Origin: DAOUJI01 sp965224415
GTDB lineage: Bacteria; Chloroflexota; Dehalococcoidia; Lucifugimonadales; JAGWBF01
DNA: 64,000 bases
Assembly (NCBI GenBank): GCA_965224415.1
Contig: CBDCZB010000005.1
Location: forward strand, 569,573 to 633,572
Direction: 5' to 3'
Shown piece after piece: positions 55,301 to 64,000 of this stretch (the stretch's first letter is position 1; each line of letters starts with the position of its first letter). A program made the position numbers and the translations under genes. The notes beneath the pieces are model-generated. The model was not told where the DNA came from. It saw nothing but the letters and a program-made list of their open reading frames with translations, and ran no database searches.

Positions 55301-58300
55301 ACGCCGGTCACGTTGATGGTCACCGCGATAGTGTCCGTGAGGCCGCTGGGGTCCGCGGCGGTGACGGTCACCGAGTAGCTGTCCTTGGTCTCGTGGTCCA
55401 GGTCGCCCTTGGTCTTGAGCTGGCCGGTCTTGGAATCGATGGCGAAGTTGGCGTCGTCCCCCCCGCTGCCCAGGGAGTATTCCAGCGTGTCCCCGTCCGG
55501 GTCGGTGGCCGTCAGCGGCTTGCCGATGTTGGTGGCCGACGCGGTGTTCTCGTCCACGCTGAAGGTCTTGGACGAGTCGGTGTACACCGGCGCCCGGTTA
55601 GGCTGGCCCGGCACTCCCAGGACCGGCCCGGCCCAGACCCCGTCTCCCTCGTCGTTCACACCCCGCACCCGCACCTGGTAGTGCTCCCCCGCCGTCAGGC
55701 TGCCGATATTCGCGCTGGCCGTCGTGTCGCTGTGGGGCACGTCCGTCCAGACGCCCCAGACCTCGGAGACGGAGTCGGCGGCGCTGGTGCGCAGGCGATG
55801 CTCCACGTCGTAGCCGGTCAGCACCGGCTTGCCCGTCATCACCGGCGCCGTCCAGGTGACGGTCAGCCCGTTGGCCGTGGAACTCACCGCCAGATCGGCG
55901 GGCGCGTCCGGCGGCTCGGCCACGTCGGTGACGTTGACCGTCAGGGTGACGGCGTCGTCCCAGTCCGTGTCGGCCTTGCCCGCGCCGTCCTTGCTGTCCC
56001 GCACCTCGATCACCAGGGTGTAGCTGTTCCTGGCGGCCTCGAAGTCCGGGGCCGCCTTGAAGGTGAGGACCCCGGCGCCGGTCATGGTGAACAACGCGTG
56101 GTCGTTGGTGGCCGGAGCGGATACCGCCGCCGCCGTGTCCAGCCGGTAGGTCAGGTCGTCCCCATCCGGGTCGGTCGCGTCCGGCGTGGCCACCGCCGTC
56201 TGGTTCTCCGCCGCGTTCACCGACGCGCTGGCGCCGTCGTCGAAGCTGGGCGCCTCGTTCAGGTCGTTCACGTTGATGGTGAGGATGATGGAGTCGTCCC
56301 AGTCCGTGTCGCCGTCGCCGTTCACGTCCTTGCTGTCCCGCACCTCGATCACCAGGGTGTAGGTGTTCTTGGCGGCCTCGAAGTCCGGCGCCGCCTTGAA
56401 GGTCAGGACGCCGGCGCCGGTCATGGTGAACAACGCGTGGTCGTTGGTGGCCGGAGCGGATACCATCGCGGCGGTGTCCAGCCGGTAGGTGAGATCGTCC
56501 CCGTCCAAGTCGGTGACGTCCGGCGTGGCCACCGCCGTCTGGTTCTCCGCTGCGTTCACCGACGCGGTCTCCCCGTCGTCGAAGGTCGGGGCCCGGTTGG
56601 GCTGCTCCGGCACCCCTTCCTCCGGCCCGGCCCACTCCCCGTTCCCCTCGGCGTTGACCGCCCGCACCCGCACCTGGTAGGTGGCCTCCGGCGTCAGCCC
56701 GGTGATGCTGGCGCTGGCCGCCGTGCCGGTGTGGGACGCGTCGGTCCACGCCCCCCAGACCGGGGTGACGGCGCCGGCGGCGCTGGTGCGCAGCCGCTGC
56801 TCCACGTCGTAGCCCGTCAGCGGCGGCTTCCCCGTCATCACCGGCGCCGTCCAGGTCACCGTCAGCCCGTTGGCCGTGGAACTCACCGCCAGATCGGCGG
56901 GCGCGTCCGGCGGCTCGGCCACGTCGGTGACGTTGACCGTCAGGGTGACGGCGGCGTCCCAGTCCGTGTCGGCCTTGCCCGCGCCGTCCTTGCTGTCCCG
57001 CACCTCGATGACCAGGGTGTAGGTGTTCTTGGCCGCCTCGAAGTCCGGGGCCGCCTTGAAGGTGAGGACGCCGGCGCCGGTCATGGTGAACGACGCGTGG
57101 TCGTTGGAGACCCCGGGATCGGTGAAGGCCGCCGCCGTGTCCAGCCGGTAGGTGAGATCGTCCTTCTCCGGGTCGGTCACCTCCGGCGTGGCCACCGCCG
57201 TCTGGTTCTCCGCTGCGTTGACCGACGCCGTCTCCCCGGCGTCGAAGCTGGGCGCTTCGTTCAGGTCGTTGACCTCTATGGTCACCGCGATGGTGTCCGT
57301 CAGCGTCCCGTCGCTGGCGGTGACCACCACCGAGTAGCTGGCCTTCTTCTCGTGGTCCAGCGCCCCCTTGGTCTGCAGCTGGCCGCTGCCGGCCACGATG
57401 GCGAAGTGGGCCGAGCCGGTCCCGCCCAGGGAGTAGGTCAGGGAGTCCCCGTCCAGGTCGGTGGCCGCCGGCGAGTCGTCGATGTCTGCGCCCGATGCCG
57501 TGTTCTCGTCCACGTCCAGCGTCACGCTGTCGCTGGGGAAGGCCGGCGCCCGGTTGGGGTGGCCCGGCGCGCCGCTGGCGGACGTCCAGCCGCTCTCCCC
57601 CTCGGCGTTGACCGCCCGCACCCGCACCTGGTAGACCGCCTCCGGCGTCAGCCCCGTGATGCTGGAACTGGCCGCCGTGCCGGTGTGGGACGCGTCGGTC
57701 CACGCCCCCCAGACCGGGGTGACGGCGCCGGCGGCGCTGGTCCGCAGCCGCTGCTCCACGTCGTAGCCCGTCAGCGGCGGCTTGCCCGTCATCACCGGCG
57801 CCGTCCAGGTCACCGTCAGCCCGTTGGCCGTGGAACTCACCGCCAGATCGGCGGGCGCGTCCGGCGGCTCGGCCACGTCGGTGACGTTGACCGTCAGGGT
57901 GACGGCGTCGTCCCAGACCGTGTCGGCCTTGCCCGCGCCGTCCTTGCTGTCCCGCACCTCGATCACCAGGGTGTAGCTGTTCTTGGCGGCCTCGAAGTCC
58001 GGGGCCGCGTTGAAGGTCAGGACCCCGGCGCCGGTCATGGTGAAGGAAGCGTGGTCGTTGGTCGCCGGAGAGGATACCACCGCCGCCGTGTCCAGCCGGT
58101 AGGTGAGATCGTCCTTCTCCGGGTCGGTCACCTTCGGCGTGGCCACCGCCGTCTGGTTCTCCGCCGCGTTGACCGACGCGGTCTCCCCGTCGTCGAAGCT
58201 GGGCGCCTCGTTCAGGTCGTTGACCTCTATGGTCACCGCGATGGTGTCCGTCAGCGTCCCGTCGCTGGCGGTGACCACCACCGAGTAGCTGGCCTTCTTC

Positions 58301-61300
58301 TCGTGGTCCAGCGCCCCCTTGGTCTGCAGCTGGCCGCTGCCGGCCACGATGGCGAAGTGGGCCGAGCCGGTCCCGCCCAGGGAGTAGGTCAGGGAGTCCC
58401 CGTCCAGGTCGGTGGCCGCCGGCGAGTCGTCGATGTCTGCGCCCGATGCCGTGTTCTCGTCCACGTCCAGCGTCACGCTGTCGCTGGGGAAGGCCGGCGC
58501 CCGGTTGGGGTGGCCCGGCGCGCCGCTGGCGGACGTCCAGCCGCTCTCCCCCTCGGCGTTGACCGCCCGCACCCGCACCTGGTAGACCGCCTCCGGCGTC
58601 AGCCCCGTGATGCTGGAACTGGCCGCCGTGCCGGTGTGGGACGCGTCGGTCCACGCCCCCCAGACCGGGGTGACGGCGCCGGCGGCGCTGGTCCGCAGCC
58701 GCTGCTCCACGTCGTAGCCCGTCAGCGGCGGCTTGCCCGTCATCACCGGCGCCGTCCAGGTCACCGTCAGCCCGTTGGCCGTGGAACTCACCGCCAGATC
58801 GGCGGGCGCGTCCGGCGGCTCGGCCACGTCGGTGACGTTGACCGTCAGGGTGACGGCGTCGTCCCAGACCGTGTCGGCCTTGCCCGCGCCGTCCTTGCTG
58901 TCCCTTACCTCGATCACCAGGGTGTAGGTGTTCCTGGCCGCCTCGAAGTCGGGGGCCGCGTTGAAGGTCAGGACGCCGGCGCCGGTCATGGTGAACGACG
59001 CGTGGTCGTTGGAGACCCCGGGATCGCTGAAGGCCGCCGCCGTGTCCAGCCGGTAGGTGAGATCGTCCTTCTCCGGGTCGGTCACCTCCGGCGTGGCCAC
59101 CGCCGTCTGGTTCTCCGCCGCGTTGACCGACGCCGTCTCCCCGGCGTCGAAGCTGGGCGCCTCGTTCAGGTCGTTCACGTTGATGGTCACCGCGATGGTG
59201 TCCGTCAGCGTCCCGTCGCTGGCGGTGACCACCACCGAGTAGCTGGCCTTCTTCTCGTGGTCCAGCGCCCCCTTGGTCTGCAGCTGGCCGCTGCCGGCCA
59301 CGATGGCGAAGTGGGCCGAGCCGGTCCCGCCCAGGGAATAGGTCAGGGAGTCCCCGTCCAGGTCGGTGGCCGCCGGCGAGTCGTCGATGTCTGCGCCCGA
59401 TGCCGTGTTCTCGTCCACGTCCAGCGTCACGCTGTCGCTGGGGAAGGCCGGCGCCCGGTTGGGGTGGCCCGGCGCGCCGCTGGCGGACGTCCAGCCGCTC
59501 TCCCCCTCGGCGTTGACCGCCCGCACCCGCACCTGGTAGGTGGCCTCCGGCGTCAGCCCGGTGATGCTGGCGCTGGCCGCCGTGCCGGTGTGGGACACAT
59601 CCGTCCACGCCCCCCAGACCACGTTGACGGCATCATCGGCGCTGGTGCGCAGGCGGTGTTCCACGTCGTAGCCCGTCAGCGGCGGCTTCCCCGTCATCAC
59701 CGGCGCCGTCCAGGTGACGGTCAGCCCGTTGGCCGTGGAACTCACCGCCAGATCGGCGGGCGCGTCCGGCGGCTCGGCCACGTCGGTGACGTTGACCGTC
59801 AGGGTGACGGCGTCGTCCCAGTCCGTGTCGGCCTTGCCCGCGCCGTCCTTGCTGTCCCGCACCTCGATCACCAGGGTGTAGGTGTTCCTGGCGGCCTCGA
59901 AGTCGGGGGCCGCCTTGAAGGTCAGGACCCCGGCGCCGGTCATGGTGAACAACGCGTGGTCGTTGGTGGCCGGAGCGGATACCATCGCGGCGGTGTCCAG
60001 CCGGTAGGTGAGATCGTCCTTCTCCGGGTCGGTCACCTCCGGCGTGGCCACCGCCGTCTGGTTCTCCGCCGCGTTCACCGACGCGCTGGCGCCGTCGTCG
60101 AAGCTGGGCGCCTCGTTCAGGTCGTTCACGTTGATGGTGAGGATGATGGAGTCGTCCCAGTCCGTGTCGCCGTCGCCGTTCACGTCCTTGCTGTCCCGCA
60201 CCTCGATCACCAGGGTGTAGGTGTTCTTGGCGGCCTCGAAGTCCGGCGCCGCCTTGAAGGTCAGGACGCCGGCGCCGGTCATGGTGAACAACGCGTGGTC
60301 GTTGGTGGCCGGAGCGGATACCATCGCGGCGGTGTCCAGCCGGTAGGTGAGATCGTCCCCGTCCAAGTCGGTGACGTCCGGCGTGGCCACCGCCGTCTGG
60401 TTCTCCGCTGCGTTCACCGACGCGGTCTCCCCGTCGTCGAAGGTCGGGGCCCGGTTGGGCTGCTCCGGCACCCCTTCCTCCGGCCCGGCCCACTCCCCGT
60501 TCCCCTCGGCGTTGACCGCCCGCACCCGCACCTGGTAGGTGGCCTCCGGCGTCAGCCCGGTGATGCTGGCGCTGGCCGTGGTGGTGCCGTGGGACAGGTC
60601 CGTCCAGGCGCTCCAGACCGGGGTGACGGCGCCGGCGGCGCTGGTCCGCAGCCGCTGCTCCACGTCGTAGCCCGTCAGCGGCGGCTTGCCCGTCATCACC
60701 GGCGCCGTCCAGGTGACGGTCAGCCCGTTGGCCGTGGAACTCACCGCCAGATCGGCGGGCGCGTCCGGCGGCTCGGCCACGTCGGTGACGTTGACCGTCA
60801 GGGTGACGGCGTCGTCCCAGTCCGTGTCGGCCTTGCCCGCGCCGTCCTTGCTGTCCCGCACCTCGATCACCAGGGTGTAGCTGTTCTTGACCGCCTCGAA
60901 GTCCGGCGCCGCGTTGAAGGTCAGGACCCCGGCGCCGGTCATGGTGAAGGACGCGTGGTCGTTGGAGACCGCGGGATCGCTGAAGGCCGCCGCCGTGTCC
61001 AGCCGGTAGGTGAGATCGTCCTTCTCCGGGTCGGTCACCTCCGGCGTGGCCACCGCCGTCTGGTTCTCCGCCGCGTTGACCGACGCCGTCTCCCCGTCGT
61101 CGAAGCTGGGCGCTTCGTTCAGGTCGTTGACCTCTATGGTCACCGCGATGGTGTCCGTCAGCGTCCCGTCGCTGGCGGTGACCACCACCGAGTAGCTGGC
61201 CTTCTTCTCGTGGTCCAGCGCCCCCTTGGTCTGCAGCTGGCCGCTGCCGGCCACGATGGCGAAGTGGGCCGAGCCGGTCCCGCCCAGGGAATAGGTCAGG

Positions 61301-64000
61301 GAGTCCCCGTCCAGGTCCGTGGCGGTCAGCGCGCTGCCGGCGTCGTCGATGGCCGTGCCGGCGCCGTGTTCTCGTCCACGTCCAGCGTCACGCTGCCGCT
61401 GGGGAAGGTCGGCGCCCGGTTGGGCTGCTCCGGCACCCCTTCCTCCGGCCCGGCCCACTCCCCGTTCCCCTCGGCGTTGACCGCCCGCACCCGCACCTGG
61501 TAGGTGGCCTCCGGCGTCAGCCCGGTGATGCTGGCGCTGGCCGCCGTGCCGGTGTGGGACGCGTCGGTCCACGCCCCCCAGACCGGGGTGACGGCGCCGG
61601 CGGCGCTGGTCCGCAGCCGCTGCTCCACGTCGTAGCCCGTCAGCGGCGGCTTGCCCGTCATCACCGGCGCCGTCCAGGTGACGGTCAGCCCGTTGGCCGT
61701 GGAACTCACCGCCAGATCGGCGGGCGCGTCCGGCGGCTCGGCCACGTCGGTGACGTTGACCGTCAGGGTGACGGCGTCGTTCCAGTCCGTGTCGGCCTTG
61801 CCCGCGCCGTCCTTACTGTCCCGCACCTCGATCACCAGGGTGTAGGTGTTCTTGGCGGCCTCGAAGTCCGGGGCCGCCTTGAAGGTCAGGACCCCGGCGC
61901 CGGTCATGGTGAACAACGCGTGGCCGTTGGTGGCCGGAGCGGATACCATCGCGGCGGTGTCCAGCCGGTAGGTGAGATCGTCCTTCTCCGGGTCGGTGAC
62001 GTCCGGCGTGGCCACCGCCGTCTGGTTCTCCGCTGCGTTCACCGACGCGGTCTCCCCGTCGTCGAAGGTCGGGGCCCGGTTGGGCTGCTCCGGCACCCCT
62101 TCCTCCGGCCCGGCCCACTCCCCGTTCCCCTCGGCGTTGACCGCCCGCACCCGCACCTGGTAGGTGGCCTCCGGCGTCAGCCCGGTGATGCTGGCGCTGG
62201 CCGCCGTGCCGGTGTGGGACAGGTCCGTCCAGGCGCTCCAGACCACGGCGAGGGCGTCGTCGGCGCTGGTGCGCAGCCGGCGCTCCACGTCGTAGCCCGT
62301 CAGCGGCGGCTTGCCCGTCATCACCGGCGCCGTCCAGGTCACCGTCAGCCCATTGGCCGTGGAACTCACCGCCAGATCGGCGGGCGCGTCCGGCGGCTCG
62401 GCCACGTCGGTGACGTTGACCGTCAGGGTGACGGCGTCGTCCCAGACCGTGTCGGCCTTGCCCGCGCCGTCCTTGCTGTCCCTTACCTCGATCACCAGGG
62501 TGTAGGTGTTCCTGGCGGCCTCGAAGTCGGGGGCCGCCTTGAAGGTCAGGACCCCGGCGCCGGTCATGGTGAACAACGCGTGGTCGTTGGTGGCCGGAGC
62601 GGATACCATCGCGGCGGTGTCCAGCCGGTAGGTCAGGTCGTCCCCATCCGGGTCGGTCGCGTCCGGCGTGGCCACCGCCGTCTGGTTCTCCGCCGCGTTC
62701 ACCGACGCGCTGGCGCCGTCGTCGAAGCTGGGCGCCTCGTTCAGGTCGTTCACGTTGATGGTGAGGATGATGGAGTCGTCCCAGTCCGTGTCGCCGTCGC
62801 CGTTCACGTCCTTGCTGTCCCGCACCTCGATCACCAGGGTGTAGCTGTTCTTGGCGGCCTCGAAGTCCGGCGCCGCCTTGAAGGTCAGGACCCCGGCGCC
62901 GGTCATGGTGAACAACGCGTGGTCGTTGGTGGCCGGAGCGGATACCATCGCGGCGGTGTCCAGCCGGTAGGTGAGATCGTCCCCGTCCAAGTCGGTGACG
63001 TCCGGCGTGGCCACCGCCGTCTGGTTCTCCGCTGCGTTCACCGACGCGGTCTCCCCGTCGTCGAAGGTCGGGGCCCGGTTGGGCTGCTCCGGCACCCCTT
63101 CCTCCGGCCCGGCCCACTCCCCGTTCCCCTCGGCGTTGACCGCCCGCACCCGCACCTGGTAGGTGGCCTCCGGCGTCAGCCCGGTGATGCTGGCGCTGGC
63201 CGCCGTGCCGGTGTGGGACGCGTCGGTCCACGCCCCCCAGACCGGGGTGACGGCGCCGGCGGCGCTGGTGCGCAGCCGCTGCTCCACGTCGTAGCCCGTC
63301 AGCGGCGGCTTCCCCGTCATCACCGGCGCCGTCCAGGTCACCGTCAGCCCGTTGGCCGTGGAACTCACCGCCAGATCGGCGGGCGCGTCCGGCGGCTCGG
63401 CCACGTCGGTGACGTTGACCGTCAGGGTGACGGCGGCGTCCCAGTCCGTGTCGGCCTTGCCCGCGCCGTCCTTGCTGTCCCGCACCTCGATGACCAGGGT
63501 GTAGGTGTTCTTGGCCGCCTCGAAGTCCGGGGCCGCCTTGAAGGTCAGGACGCCGGCGCCGGTCATGGTGAACGACGCGTGGTCGTTGGAGACCCCGGGA
63601 TCGGTGAAGGCCGCCGCCGTGTCCAGCCGGTAGGTGAGATCGTCCTTCTCCGGGTCGGTCACCTCCGGCGTGGCCACCGCCGTCTGGTTCTCCGCCGCGT
63701 TGACCGACGCCGTCTCCCCGGCGTCGAAGCTGGGCGCCTCGTTCAGGTCGTTCACGTTGATGGTCACCGCGATGGTGTCCGTCAGCGTCCCGTCGCTGGC
63801 GGTGACCACCACCGAGTAGCTGGCCTTCTTCTCGTGGTCCAGCGCCCCCTTGGTCTGCAGCTGGCCGCTGCCGGCCACGATGGCGAAGTGGGCCGAGCCG
63901 GTCCCGCCCAGGGAATAGGTCAGGGAGTCCCCGTCCAGGTCCGTGGCGGTCAGCGCGCTGCCGGCGTCGTCGATGGCCGTGCCCGGCGCCGTGTTCTCGT
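46318..64000 (-). CDS. Giant repeat protein: cadherin-like, FN3 and GLUG domains (5' end outside window)
   Basis: Open on the minus strand from the right edge to TAG at 46318, over 5,800 residues. One frameshift lies near 61360: the copy at about 63980 reads GCCCGGCGCC and the one here GCCGGCGCC, one base short, which breaks ENTAPGTAIDDAG. Domains, right to left: about 8 kb of units each made of two cadherin-like repeats (DLDGDSLTYSLGGTGSAHFA and AENQTAVATPEVTDPEKDDL) plus an FN3 domain (NGLTVTWTAPVMTGKPPLTG); four plain cadherin repeats; a GLUG block (54.6-53.4 kb); cadherin+FN3 units; a second GLUG block (50.6-49.5 kb); more cadherin/FN3; and a final FN3 domain. Asp-rich cadherin motifs imply calcium binding. 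No sorting motif is present at the C-terminus (VLVVMTAATGE). It is probably an extracellular adhesion or matrix protein; the signal peptide would lie off the window. Confidence 0.85.
49500..50580 (-). other. GLUG-type repeat block inside the giant gene
   Basis: The minus-strand translation has an Asp-rich leader (DADGDGLIEVANLAQLHAIR) and then repeats of the form 'NVGGLVG...V..SYATG.V', for example TNVGGLAGHLRGAIEASYAT and GKNVGGLVGLSRGATVTASY. GLUG repeats form beta-helical extensions in surface proteins. A second similar block lies at about 53450-54620, with more diverged sequence. Confidence 0.75.
50590..53130. repeat. Tandem cadherin+FN3 units of about 636 bp, nearly identical in DNA
   Basis: Features recur at 636-base steps, for example start points at 50728 and 51364, and again at 52061 and 52697. 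Long runs of identical DNA, including the GGTCAACGTGTCGCCAGCGT stretch of the first two copies, show recent duplication or gene conversion. Between the second and third units the phrase PPGQPDT is itself duplicated (about 51840-51860). Confidence 0.85.
55600..64000. repeat. Tandem units of about 951 bp within the giant gene, nearly identical in DNA
   Basis: Each unit encodes two cadherin-like repeats and one FN3 domain (about 317 residues). Matching points lie at 57430, 58381 and 59335 (steps 951 and 954). A second class of unit, with ITGLTPEATYQVRVRAVNAE and EGNGEWAGPEEGVPEQPNRA, recurs at 56489, 60347 and 62971. Copies differ mostly by swaps of short modules (EKDD or DGDD, SNDH or ATNDH), as expected from unequal recombination. 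Confidence 0.85.

Noticed and set aside
54853..61503. A 2216-codon plus-strand open frame opposite the giant gene, and similar frames at 48127-50682 and 51364-54078
   Set aside because: Their sequences are Arg/Gly/His/Val-rich and repeat only because the real minus-strand gene repeats. High GC keeps the opposite strand open.

Overview
The window is GC-rich (roughly 60% by eye) and looks like a chromosomal stretch of a Chloroflexota bacterium, most likely Dehalococcoidia/SAR202-like. That placement is inferred from a DUF1501/DUF1800 gene pair, a PrgI/VirB4/VirD4 conjugation set, and a giant cadherin/FN3/GLUG surface protein with 'DGDGLIEVANLAQL'-type segments. No rRNA or tRNA gene was found, so the taxonomy stays an inference.

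Layout. (1) 1-1.94 kb: a DUF1501 gene (cut by the left edge) and a DUF1800 gene, both on the minus strand. (2) 2.2-20.9 kb: an integrative conjugative-type element. It has a large serine recombinase with a ribbon-helix-helix partner, a clan AA aspartic protease-like protein, a PAPS-reductase-like protein, two small XRE regulators, a replication-relaxation-like protein, and a minus-strand transfer operon (VirB6/TrbL, VirB2-like, PrgI fusion, second VirB2-like, VirB4, VirD4). Divergent plus-strand genes encode a coiled-coil protein and a protein with four tandem XRE helix-turn-helix domains. The latter follows a short leader ORF and a terminator-like hairpin. A repeat-rich stretch of about 0.9 kb without a convincing gene lies between them. 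No relaxase was recognised. (3) 20.9-22.7 kb: a TPR protein and an XRE protein. (4) 22.9-31.5 kb: a type I restriction-modification locus, transcribed XRE-hsdM-[ApeA-like HEPN gene]-hsdS-DUF433-DUF5615-hsdR. The ApeA-like gene is split by a perfect 8-bp tandem duplication, and removing one copy restores one 426-residue frame. hsdM carries two single-base frameshifts. (5) 31.8-45.65 kb: a DEDD exonuclease gene and a type I-E CRISPR-Cas locus (cas3, cse1, cse2, cas7, cas5, cas6e, cas1, cas2) followed by an array of 51 repeats and 50 spacers. cas3 is interrupted by an IS630-family element of 1218 bp at a TA target. Computed excision rejoins the HD and helicase halves in frame. Interference is therefore probably off unless a Cas3 is supplied elsewhere, while Cascade and Cas1/Cas2 look intact. 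(6) 46.0 kb to the right edge: one giant minus-strand gene (more than 5,800 residues, 5' end outside the window) of cadherin-like, FN3 and GLUG repeats. It has one single-base frameshift near 61.36 kb and a decayed FN3 remnant downstream of its stop.

The main theme is a defence island in which three components carry lesions that can be reversed on paper: cas3 (IS630), the ApeA-like gene (8-bp duplication) and hsdM (indels). The cas3 and ApeA-like lesions are of kinds that can revert cleanly, by IS excision or repeat slippage, so silencing or phase switching is possible. The single-base indels in hsdM and the giant gene could also be assembly errors.
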